From Zygaena filipendulae (taxonomy: Eukaryota; Arthropoda; Insecta; Lepidoptera; Zygaenidae): a stretch of DNA of 64,000 nucleotides. Below, one piece after another: positions 23,201-35,600 of the stretch. The stretch is from NCBI GenBank assembly GCA_907165275.2, contig OU015663.1, positions 2,430,501-2,494,500 on the forward strand, given 5' to 3'. Each line of letters starts with the position of its first letter. The stretch's first letter is position 1. Position numbers and translations under genes: made by a program. Below the pieces are notes generated by a model. It saw only the letters and a program-made list of their open reading frames with translations. It ran no database searches and was not told the DNA's origin.

Positions 23201-26200
23201 CACAAGTGCATTAGCGTGTCTACTCATATATGTATCTATATTAAGGCAAAGGAAATGAGCCATACAGCCAAACACATTAAGAAGTTCATAGATAGAATTG
23301 TTATTTTATAATATTTACTTTAATTTATTAGCCTTATGTGTTTTTTAAGACATAAATACCGTTAATCCAGTATTCGAAACTGTACAAATTTTATTTTGAA
23401 TTTTAATTAAAGAAGTGTTATGTTATACTACTGTTTTATTTCCTCGCAATCGAAGTGAAAAGCAGAGTTTATAACTCGTCCACAAAACCATTTTATCCTC
23501 GACATTTTTATCAGCCTTCGGCTCGAGCTGCTAAAAGTCTCGGATAAGAATGGTTTGTTTTGTGCACTTGTTGTAAAATCTACTACTAAATCAATGCCTA
23601 ATCAGACAAATAATGAACTTGAACTTGACTATTGAAATTTGCAAGAGTCGCCTTGTATTCGCGTTCGTGCTTTTTGATTATTATTTATTGTTTTATGTCT
23701 ATACCTACTACAGTTTAGAATCGTAATAATGTAGTGATATTAATGAAATTATATATTATCTATAGAGACACAATTAATTGCTTCTCTACATTATATACGC
23801 TGGAGGCGTTCGTGTAACGTTGGTTGGAATTGAGACGAACTCAAATGCCTCCGACGACGTGCGTTGCGAGTAATTGTTGGTTTGTGTAGAATTAATTAGC
23901 TTAAAATTTATGTGTACGTACAGTGAAGAGAAAAATTTAATTTAAACTTTGATCTTTTTGAGCATAACCACTTCTTTGTAAAATAAAAATCATTTTACAG
24001 GTTCAGAGAGCCTCACGTAGGAAATATTTAATATCATATTTGCATGCATAGTATTTTTAAAGACAATAATATTATAATTTTTTTCACTGTCTTCTCACAA
24101 AAGCTCGTTTATTATGATTTAGGATACAAATAGAATGTATAGTTTTTGAGTGATATTGAAACCATCTAATATTTGAGATATTAAAAACCCAATTTTGTTA
24201 GGGTCTGTACTTACATACTATGATTATATAATTAGCGTCCATTATAATAATAAGTGTAGAGGGCAGGGGAAGGGTGCGAACGTAGAGGGCTTTTAATAGG
24301 AGTTAATTAATCGTTTATTTTCACGTCTTTAACTGATATTTTGTCCTAATTATTTCTATTTTTAGCTAAGCTAATCGTGAAATCAGGTGAACGCTTTATA
24401 AAAAAAAGTATGCACTAAACAGAACACAGTTGTCATAGCTAAAATCATAAGAGATATACTATAGAGCAATAATTTTATTCAAAACTAGCTGTGCCTCGCG
24501 GTTTCACTCTGTGAGTTTCTGAATTCCTGCAGGAACTCCCAATTTTCTTTAATACCAACCTTCCCTGAACTTCCACAGATATTTCAAGATCAAAATTAGC
24601 CAAATCGGTCCAGCTATTGCGAAAATACATTCGCATCGATAGACTTAGCCCTGCTTTCAGTTCCATGACTCTGTGTGCGCTGGATGCCTATTGATTCTAT
24701 GACAAGAATGTATGTGAATGCGCAGGTACTACAGCGGTCCATGGACATGGAGCTGGAGTTGACCGGCGTCGGAGGCAAGGGGGGCGGCGCGGCGGGCCAG
24801 CCGGTCGCGCGGCTCGCCATTACCGGGCTGGCGTCCACGCCCGTCGACCACGACACCAAAAACAACAACACCGTGCTCATCACGGGTCAGTCGTGCTCAA
24901 TCATCCCATCCGCGATGCTCACCACTACAGCTGCAGGTTGCGTGCACACGTGCAGGGTGCGCGGGTGTGGCGTAGGACGAGTGGCGAAGAGAGAGTTCCA
25001 AATTCAAGTTGATATTGTCCGACACACAGTTGCAACAGCCTACACTACTATCACCTCTAGGCTCGCCGCTACGTTTCTGAGCGTGGGGAGGCACGAAATT
25101 GGCGAGGGGTAGAGTGTCGCTTCCTTACGTACCTAGTAATAGTATTCTTGGCTTATTACCATTATATGACTTCGGCGTTGGTTTAGTTGTGAAAGGTTCA
25201 CCTAACATTTCACCGTTCACTCCGACATCCCCATTTTTGCTTTGTGTTAGAAGTGGATACTAAAACCTATTTTAAGCATTATGTCTGACTGCATTCACAT
25301 TGCTGCAGTGGTCAGTGACCGCATCAGAGTGAACATTGATGAAATAAACATCTGTGTTTACCCCGATGTTTAGTATTTATCATATAATATCAAGCAGATA
25401 ATTTACAAGTAACCACTCACATAAAAATTGAAAACTGACCTCACTGTGATTTCTGACACGTTCCAGAGCGAGGGTATTCGGACGAAGAGGAGGAGGGAGA
25501 ATTCAGTTCGGTAGAGGAGGGGGAGGAGATGACGTACGGTGCGCCGGCGCGGCCGCGCACGCACAGGCAGCTCGCGTTCAACAAGGCCGACCTCTCCTAC
25601 ACTAAGGTTAGCTGAGGGAAGCTCTATAGTAATAACACTTCACAACACACAGATCTACTTGCTCCCACACTAAGCTATGCATAAGCTTGTGTCGTGATTT
25701 CGACGAAAAAATTGGTTTTGATCGGACGATTTTACCTGACCACGTTGCCATGACGACACGGTCCTTAGCTTTCAATGCATTGACGATCATAGATTGTCAA
25801 CTTGGCTCAGAGGGCTGGTCAGCTCGGTTGCACAACCAACTTGATTGGACAATCAGCATCGAAGTGTGCACGCGGGAAATAAGCTTTATGTCTCATGCAA
25901 ATTGGATGATCGTATGTGGGGAAATTATAATATATAAAGCTGGATTGCCACTCACTCATTGACATAATTGTTCTCCCAGAAGGAGCATCTCTAGGTTGAT
26001 ACAATGTATGGAACATGTAGAGGGGACGTTTCGGTGATTATGGGAAAACCTCGACATCTTCGATTCCTGCTTCTCATCAGGTAGCGAGTCGACTGCCCGC
26101 CGAAACTATCCATCGAAAGTGAAAACGTTTCTAACTAAATTTCATCCACACCTTGGGCAAATTTCAATAGTGTAACTTTTTTTTCAAAATGGCGGAAAAA

Positions 26201-29200
26201 AACATGGCCGCCGAACAAAATTCAAACTCGATTATCTCCGAAACTATAGGAGTCTGATGGGGGGTGCTCAAACAAATGTCATAGAGGTCGATGGGGGGCA
26301 ACCGCCTGGCGTGGTAAAAATCCAAAATGGCGGATTCAAAATGGCGGCCGAAAAAAAAGTTGATCCGATCCGGGTGAGGTTCGGCGTCCGGGAGTTTTTG
26401 GGGTCGCTGATGCCGAATATCGAATCAGTTTTTCGATTGCGTCATTTTTCAAGATGGCCGCCGAACATTAGTTGTTTGTATGGGGAAATTGTTTCGGCCC
26501 TGGCTCGGAAACTATCGGCCGTGGGTATTGAAAAAAAATTTGTACAGTTGGTGGTGCACTATCTTCTTCTATCGGGATATAAATAATTCCAAGATGGCGG
26601 ACGGATTCGAAATGGCTGGCGAAAAAAAGTTAAGCATAATTGTTCTCCCAGAAGGAGCATCTCTAGGTCGATATAATGTATTTAAGATGTGGAAAGGAGG
26701 TTTCTGTGATTGTGGGAAAACCTTGACATCTTCGATTCCTGCTCCTCATCAGGTAGTGAGTCGACTGCCCGCCAAAACTATCCATCGAAAGTGAAAACGT
26801 TTCTAACTAAATTTCATCCACACCTTGGGCAAATTTCAATAGTGTAACTTTTTTTTCAAAATGGCGGAAAAAATCATGGCCGCCGAACAAAATTCAAACT
26901 CGATTATCGCCGAAACTAAAAGAGTCAGGTGGGGGGTGCTCGAACAAATAGAGGTCGATGGGGGGCAACCGGGCACAGGGCGACCAAGCCTCGCGTGCTG
27001 CTCGCAGCTCGCGCACAGGGCGAATCTAGTTAGTAGATATAGCTATTATACAACGTGTTTATGAATTAACTGAAAACTAGAAAGTAGTTTGCTCAGAATC
27101 GACTAGCGAATCGATCGCACTATGTTTTAATATAGGTTATATTTTTTCATTTTTACTAGCCCATGTCTAAATTATTTATAATACAATATTTGGCGCGTAC
27201 GCCGCCCGCAGCAAAAAAATCCAAAACGGTAGGCGCGGCCGTAGCGCTTGCAATTTCTTAGATTGGTCACCTCCAAACTAATGTTGAATAACTTTTAAAG
27301 AATAAATTTTTTCGATATAAAATATTTTTTTATCATATTGTTGGTTTTTTTTAAAATGGAGTGTATCAGGTTTTCAGTTAATTCATTAACACGTTGTATA
27401 ATATTAAATAGAAATAAAAATAAGTTTAATGAGTTGAATTAATTAATTATTTGTTTTTTAGCTCATGGGTCATTTACATAAATTTAGTTTGCTATTTATT
27501 TTGTCATAATTGTTATAATATGATAATAAATATTATATAATATTGGATAACGCTAACTGTAAGTAGCTAAAACTAAGATTGCATGAAAGAAATCCAAGCT
27601 TCAGCTAACTGCTTTGCTTTAAATGCATTTGGTAACAACATTCAAACAAGGTGTATGGTGAAAGTTTTTGGTTGCCAAATTTAAAAGTAATGCAGTCTGT
27701 CGGGCGCCTTTGGAGAATCCCCAAGAAGATTTCGACTGAAGGCACGTTTATTGGTTTTTCTTGTGGACTGCATGGATTTCGATATAGTAAATAATATAGG
27801 CGAAAATAAATAAATATATATACAGCTTACTTGTTTTCCGGAGGGATAAATGGGGACAACACATCCTTAAATACCTCGTTTAGGTTCATAATACCTACTT
27901 CACATACAGTTATAGTATAGTAATAGTAGCAAACATTACATGGATAATAAATAGCTCAACCGCCACCAAAGGGGAAGCTTCCCGCCGGGCGAGGTGGTAT
28001 GCCCGGGGAACTGCGGCTCCGACTGTAGATCGTCGGAGGTCGTATATATGCAGCGCAGTGTGAAAACTTCGTTAGCGCGATTCAGGACTTCCATACAGCC
28101 AGTACTCGTCTCTTCATTGTAGTTCATGTTTTGTGGCGTAGGGGCGCCACAAAACTATTATTATGCACTTTATTTATGTGATGACATAATCCTGCTACAA
28201 ACTACGTATTTTAAACTTTACTAACAATATATATATTTAAGCTACCGCTTAGAGATATAAAGTGATTATATCTAATTATCTTTTACTACTATGAACGATC
28301 AGAATGTTTGTAATGTACATGAGTAGCATGAAAAGGAGGTATCGTTAAAAATTCGGAGTACGCTTCAGGCTTCTGTATTACATTAGACCCTTTGCCTTGC
28401 ACGCAGCTGTCGCGATCACGTGACTTGAACTACGCGGAGCGAGAGAGACAGTGCTATATACGCTCCAAGGCGAACGACAGGGACAGCGACAGCGAGCTGG
28501 AAGCCGCGGCCACTAAGCGCAAGGGCAGCCGCGGCAAGCTCGCGGTGAGCCGCAGGGACGCGGGATTGCGCTTTGTCCTTATGGCAATAGAAACTATTTT
28601 AGCTTGATGCTTCTATCTCGTTTCTTTATGATCACGGATTTTCGTTGATAATTTCATTTTGAAATTCTTTAAATCCGACTATGGACAGTTTCTATTGGCA
28701 CATGGCTGTTTTTTTGTGGCCTTATTTGCATGAACTTTTGTTTTAGTTTGCTTTGCTGTCCCTATTCTAGTTGTATCTTATATTTTATAGCTGTGCCCCG
28801 CGGTTTCACACGCGTGAGTTTCGGAAATCCCGCGGGAACTATTTTGTCTAAAATAAAAGTCTAAGCCTAAGTTACTCCTTGTAACATCTGCCAGCGAAAG
28901 TCCCGTTAAAATCGGTGTAGCCGTTTCAGAGATTAGCCGGAACAGACAGACAGACAGAGTAAACCTTTAAAAATTGCTTTTTTTTATGTAACTACCGTAC
29001 CGTACTACCGTGTTATGTACCGTACCGTACCGTAACTATCTTTATACTTTTATATCCATTTAATGTAAAGCTGTTAGTTGGAATTACAAAAAGACACTTC
29101 AATTTTATTTATATGTATAGATGAGCGTGCTTTAATATTTTTGTTAAAAATTATTTTAAAAAAGTTACATATAGATAAATCATTCACCCTTCTTCTATTT

Positions 29201-32200
29201 CTTTTTCAATTGTCTTCGACGTACAGACAAACGTTAACAGTTTGTACATAAATGTGTGTATTATGTGTATGACAAAAGCAGTCAATGACGTCACTCATCT
29301 ATTTCCATATTATGTGTATAAGATTAGATTACCTAATGCAACCAAACACGTCGTTTGTTTTTTTTCACATTCTTGGGTATCAGCACAAGGCAGTAACATC
29401 TTTCTATATGGAGGTAAAATTTACGTAATATTGTGGTGAAAACAGTGTGCGATTTCACTTACGGTTGTGTGTAAATTTTTAAGCAAATATCAACTTTATT
29501 TATGCGTCGTGAAAGTCTGTTTTTCGTTAACCCCGGCTGAAGGTGATTTTTTAATGGTGTCCTTTTTCTATTTGTTGTGTGTCTAATATTGTCTATCTCT
29601 GTTGAGCATTACATCATCAATCCCCTCTTCATTGTAGGGTGAAAGCCATTCGTATTCAATGGGCATGTGGACTAATTTTTATTTTTTGGTCAGTCTTGTA
29701 GATTATCAAAAAATATTGGACACGTATTTTATTTTTTATTTTTTTTTACATAATCAAAAAATATCGGCGATATATTGAGTTGAAATTTCGCGTGACGTCA
29801 CTATTCTGACAGTTGGTATGGCGGTTTTAGCGGTTAGTGACGTCACGACCCCCTCACTATAAACTTTAATGCGCTTTATGTCTGTATATTTTTATTTATT
29901 TGAAAAAGCAAAAAATACGTGTCTATTGTTTTTTTATTTTCTAACTGACGGACTAATTAGAAATTTGATTTTCAAAAGTAGTCAACATCCCCATTGGCGT
30001 AAACGATACGTAGGCGTTTTTTAAACCACCCAAATGTTATGATAAACTCAACGCGTTAGTTACACAATCCATTATGCTAAAAGAATTATTTTCAAATTAT
30101 ATGAATTAATACTTGTAGTTTGGTGTTAAAAAATATCTGTTTATTTAAAATTATCTTGTTTTTTTATATATGTATTATAAGCTTTGCTGAAAATCAGCAT
30201 TGACGTCTTTCAAAAGACAGACTTTTTCAGTATCCCACGGCAGCACAATAGGTACCTATCCTATCAATATAATAAACGCGAAAGTTTGTGACTACGGATG
30301 GATGTTTGTTACTCTTTCACGCAAAAACTACTGGATGGATTTAAATGAAACTTTACAATAATATAGCTTATACATCAGATTGACATCTATAAATAATATT
30401 CCTGTGCGTCTGTTCCAAAATTTAACTTTCTCTGTTTTTGATTGATGTGTAAAATAATAATTCGTTTATTAATAATGTATTAAATCGAGATAACATAGCA
30501 TGGAGTATGATAGCCCACGCCCCTGACTTTTTCACACATTTGTGTGTCGTGCCTTCGCCGTGCAATAAAGAAAAGTTGCGATGTCGGTCCGTGTCATTGT
30601 GTTGCAGCAACGCAACCTGCGGCAGAAGTTCGCGGCGCTGCTGCGGCGGTTCCGCGTGCCCGACGAGCTGGCGGAGCGCGGCGCCGCGCGCGACACGCAC
30701 CACGCGCAGCGCGACATCGACGAGCTGTTCCAGGTGAGCCACAAGATCCGCTGCAGCGACGCGATCCGATATAGCAACGCGATCCGATGTAGCAACGAGA
30801 TCCGATGTAGCAACGAGATCCGATGTATCAACGTGATCCGATATAGCAACAAGATTCATTGTAGCATCGTGATCCATTGTAGCAACGAGATCCGATGTAG
30901 CAACGAGATCCATTGTAGCATCGTGATGCATTCTAGCAACGTGATCCATTGTAGCAACGAGATCCGATGTAGCAACGTGATCCGATGTAGCAACGTGATC
31001 CATTGTAGCAACGAGATCCGATGTAGCAACGAGATCCGATGTAGCAACGAGATCAGATGTATCAACGCATCCCGATGAAGCAACAAGATCCGCTGCAGCA
31101 ACGTAATCGATCGTAGCGAATCGATTCGATGTAAGTAGCAACGCGATACGCTACAGCAACATAATCCGATGTAGCAACGCTATCCGATGTAGCAATGTGA
31201 TCCATTGTAGCAACGCGATCCGATTTAACAACCTGATCCGCTGCCGCCAAGTGATCCGTCCAAGTCCAGGAATGATATGATTGTCAATAATAAAATAGAA
31301 ACAATAAAAAAGTAAAAATGACAATAAAATCTAAATATACACATTCCTACCTCGTAAAAAATATAATCCAAAACCATGAAACGTCAATCAGGAGTGCACA
31401 TAAAATTCATTTCAATAATTTTTGTTTGTGTTGTTCGCTCCAGGAGCTGGAGTCGTTGTCGTGCGGCGAGGGCGAGGACTCGGGCCCCGACCAGATGGAC
31501 ACGATCAGCATCGGCTCCACGCCGAAGCCGTCGCTGCGGCCGTTCTTCAGCAGCTCGCGCAGCCTCGCCGGCCAGGAGCACCACAGGCATTCCAACGGTG
31601 AGACGAGAATGACACTGCGCAACAAATACACCCTGTATAAGCACATGAAATAATAACCTAACGTACGGTCTACTCGACGTATAGGGGCATCTGAAACAGT
31701 GCGCTGTGCGAGTATTCTAACTGTCCTGGTAGCTACTTGGGTTTTCTTCATAAGTAATGGGCATGTGGACTAATTTTTATTTTTAAGTCCGTCTTGTAGA
31801 TTATTAAAAAATATTGGACACGTATTTTTTCTTTTTTTACGTAATCAAAAAATGACGGCGATATATTGAGTTGAAATTCCGCGTGACGTCACTATTCTGA
31901 CAGTTTGTATGGCGGTTTTAGCGGTTAGTGACGTCACGACCCCCCCACCCTAAATTTTAAGGCGCTGTATCTCTGTATATTTTAACTTATTTGAAAAAGC
32001 AAAAACTACGTGTCTATTGTTTTTTCATTTTCTAACTGACGGACTAATTAGAATTTTGATTTTCAAAAGTAGTCAACATCCCCATTTGTTTTATTTTTTT
32101 AACTGACTTGAGTGTACTATGATAGAATACATACTGACTGAAAAGGTTTACTTATATCCTGTGGCCTTTGGCCAAGGAGCATAATGGCTCACCATTTATA

Positions 32201-32446
32201 GGGTTAAAAAAGACATGTTGACTGTTGTCATAACTCTATCACTCTCCTTCTCTTAACGTAAGAAAGAGAGAGAAATAACGTAAATGTGATCAGATAGCAG
32301 TTAGAAAACTTGCACTAGCATAGTAATGTAGGTACATACTATATATTATGTCGCGGAGTCCGCTCAGCCTTGTCGTTTTGGTTCTGAACTTGCGACGTAT
32401 ACATAAAAACGCATTTGTCTGTATGCGTGTGTGGTGTGTGTGGTGT

Positions 32447-32542
<96 letters not shown>

Positions 32543-32586
32543 TTTGTTTGTGTGTGTGTGTGTGTGTTTGTTTGTTTGTGTGTGTG

Positions 32587-32618
<32 letters not shown>

Positions 32619-32622
32619 GCTG

Positions 32623-32653
<31 letters not shown>

Positions 32654-35600
32654 TTGTGTGTGTGTGGGTGTGTGCACCTGCGTGTGTATGTGAGCGTATA
32701 TTAAACACCTTCGAGTGTGAGTGATAACCATAGACTTGCCGACTCCGTGATATACGACTACGTACAAGTATTCGACTACGTGTGTCGAGATAGCGTGTGG
32801 TTCCAATACAAAGCGTAGTGGGCTGCAGAAGTGCGTGCATACATGTTAGTCCCACTGCGTTTCGCTAACGACTTCATAGGTGTGCGAAGTAGAGTAAAAT
32901 TTCAATAAAATAGTAAATTCCTGCTTCTTCATTCTGGTTAATAGACAAACGTAAAATAGGAACTGCTACCGTACTAATACTACTACTTTTACTGATCCAT
33001 GAACTTCTGCAGCCCATTTTACTGGATATATAATCATAAATAGGTGAAAAAACTTCAAATTGGAGAATGAGTTCAGTATAATAATCTTTTGGTTTGTTAT
33101 TTCTAGCCGTTAAAGATTTATTTTTTGCCTCTTTCGAACATTAATGGATTCCCAATGGCACTTGTACAAATTATAGAGTGAATTATACATTACTAGCTGT
33201 TTCGTGCGATTTTGCCACTGTGGTGTTTGGAACTACCGAGGCGTCACTATCGCATAGTAGGTACCTTATTTCGAAATGTCATAACTCCTCTTTAGTGAAC
33301 CGATGAAACTAAGCTTAGTGTTTAAGTTAATTTTAAAGGAAAGGCAACTGTGAAAATCCCATTACATTTTTTTTGTAGTTATCGCGTGATGAGCTTAAAA
33401 ATAAATATGTATTGTGTATGTGCAGACAGACAGCTTCAATGTTCAGAGTCACCGCTACTTACAATTTTATTATGTGTATACGTATTACAAGTCTGTAGTA
33501 CTAACATTTGGTATTGTTATAATAAAGTCAACCGATAGTACTGTATTCTAATTGAAATTTCATTCTAATGAAATTTGTACAAATTATCCCAATTAATTAG
33601 AGGTGTATTCATTATAAATTATAACCACGTAGTTGATGTACCATGTTCCTGCAACTAAGAGAATTTGAATTTATCTAAGAGCTAACTAGTACATAGTTCG
33701 ATAGAGTAATGTTATATATAGTATAGGTAACTTGTGTTATTGTCGCATTGAGTCGCATCATCCCTCCACACATGTTGTACACACTCGAAAGGCAGTGCAT
33801 TGTGTGAACGCTTCGTTTTATATACATTTTTGTTGTAATTTACTTATATTACGTAAATTATCGTGCATTATAATAACATAAAAATCATATACATAATATA
33901 TTTATAAGAACACGCTCGTACAGATAAGGATGTATTTGTTTTTCAAAATTGAACTCTATTGATTGGAGTATTTAAAGTGTTAATTTACATTACAAATCGA
34001 CGCCCCTAAGGATGAAACCGGTAATAAGAATCATTTATTGTAAATTCGGTATCGAGAGCTTGGAATACAGCTTGTAAATTTTTTCTAGACTTTTTTATTG
34101 AAATTACGAAAGATACGAAATAATACGGGTTTTTTCTATAACCAGAATTTAATTTTAACGAGTAAAATAAATCTTGTTAGTTATATTATTATATTGTATA
34201 TTAATTAAAAACATGTTATGGGATGATATCGTCCCCCGTAACAGGTGTTTAAAAAAAGTTATAAATGAAAAATGATTTTTTATTTCTCTTGTAAAACTAC
34301 CGGTTTATTCCAAGGGGTCGTCGAAATATATCTTTCACTGTACAAAAAATTATCGTATTTCACTCATAATATTGTTTTATCTGATTATTATTTAGTACTT
34401 ATATTATTGTTTTTTTGTTTTGTTATGTAACGCTGTGTGCATAGATGGGTGCGCGCGTGCGCGCGTCTCTGTGTGATTGGTGTGTGACGTCACACTCTGT
34501 CGCTATAACAATCATGATTAAACTCCATTTTTAATACAAACATAACAACGTTTTTGATTTTCATCGTTAATTCTAAACAATCACGAGTATCCATCCATCG
34601 GAGTTATTGTATAATAAGACTGCGTGCGATTCCGCGCTGTCGTGACGGCAGCCCGCTCGCACGCTAGGGATTGTCCATTGATCACGTAAGACTCGAAAGA
34701 GGGGGGGGGGGGGGGGGGGGGCTGCAGAAAAAAATCACGAAATATCACCAGGCGGAAGGAGGGTGTAGTGAGATATCACATATCACGTGTCTTTTTTTTT
34801 CGTCAAATGCACGTTTTGTAAACCGGAATTGAATTAATTTTACCTATATTTTAATGATAATATTCTCTTAAATTTTTAAGATACTATACGCACCAAAACA
34901 AATTCATGTTATTTCGGTTTTAGTCTAAATCGTTGCCACGTATCACCAGGAGGGTTAAAAACTTGCTAAAAAAAAACGTCACGCGATTAATGGATGTCCC
35001 CCTAAACACGCTCGCACGCACGCGCGCACGCTCGCACGCACGCCCGCACGGCCCGCGCCTAACGCCCCGCATGCGCAGTGACGCGGCACGCGAGCCTCGC
35101 GTCCGCCGGGGAGCTGACCGCCGTGCGCGAGCGCCCCCTCGGCAGCGTGCTGTTCACAGGTAACCACGGGGCGGCGGCCGCTTTGGTGCGACGATTTGCG
35201 ATTTACTTTAATACACTGACTCACTGCAGTGGCGTTACTTCCATACAAGCCCAAAAGCCCAGCCTGCCTAGGCAAAACACTAGCCACAGAATATCAAATA
35301 TTTTAATAAGTACATATAAATATTTATTAAAATATTTTCTTCTCCTCAGCAGGCCAGGCTTTTGGGCTTGTATGGAAGTACCACCACTGGCACTGAGGGG
35401 TACAGGTGGTTGGCGCCAGCGGCTATAAACATTCTCACTGAGTTTTTAGATTGATACATTAAATCGTTGATCGTTATACCAAAGTAGGGCCCCAGAGACC
35501 GGCGCGTGCGCATTTACAAACAAAATTTGGTGTGACATAAGTACTTGTACAAAATTTGTCATCACAAACAGAGAAACCTGTACAATATCTAGTTGCTTTC

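Larger units (their letters stand above)
20684..24725 (+). other. PACS intron B
   Basis: About 4 kb holding Helitron-like elements at 20755-20882, 21623-21820 and 24485-24650, an inverted-repeat element at 22020-22331 and a hairpin-rich repeat at 22534-23130. No exon recognised. Confidence 0.7.
25607..28406 (+). other. PACS intron D
   Basis: Holds a SINE tail fragment (25629-25696), a 672-bp-period tandem repeat (25962-26975), a MITE (27046-27401) and a small GC-rich patch with a hairpin at 28128-28153. No exon recognised between. Confidence 0.7.
28545..30607 (+). other. PACS intron E
   Basis: Contains Helitron-like pieces at about 28790-28950 and 30250-30400 and the TGACGTCA MITE copy at 29658-29995. 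A short ACCGTACCGT run lies at about 28995-29035. Confidence 0.65.
31598..35078 (+). other. PACS intron G
   Basis: About 3.5 kb: TGACGTCA MITE copy 2 (31756-32086), compound GT microsatellite (32424-32692), Helitron-like piece starting CTAGCTGTTTCGTGCG at 33193, a 14-bp palindrome GTGTGACGTCACAC at 34482-34495 and the MITE at 34667-35001. Confidence 0.7.

Noticed and set aside
27936..28153. Retroviral or LTR-retrotransposon gene
   Set aside because: GC-rich patch and a 10-bp hairpin only; no gag, pol or paired LTR visible.
30422..31141. 239-codon minus-strand open frame and 165-codon plus-strand frame across the minisatellite
   Set aside because: Both arise because the 18-bp unit is a multiple of three and lacks stops; the minus-strand peptide is a monotonous repeat with no family. 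Only the PACS-frame extension is kept as a finding.
30746..31256. CRISPR-like array
   Set aside because: Units are contiguous 18-mers without spacers in a eukaryotic intron; it is a minisatellite.
32339..32855. Long Thr-His and Cys-Val open frames
   Set aside because: Translations of the (GT)n microsatellite in several frames; no gene.
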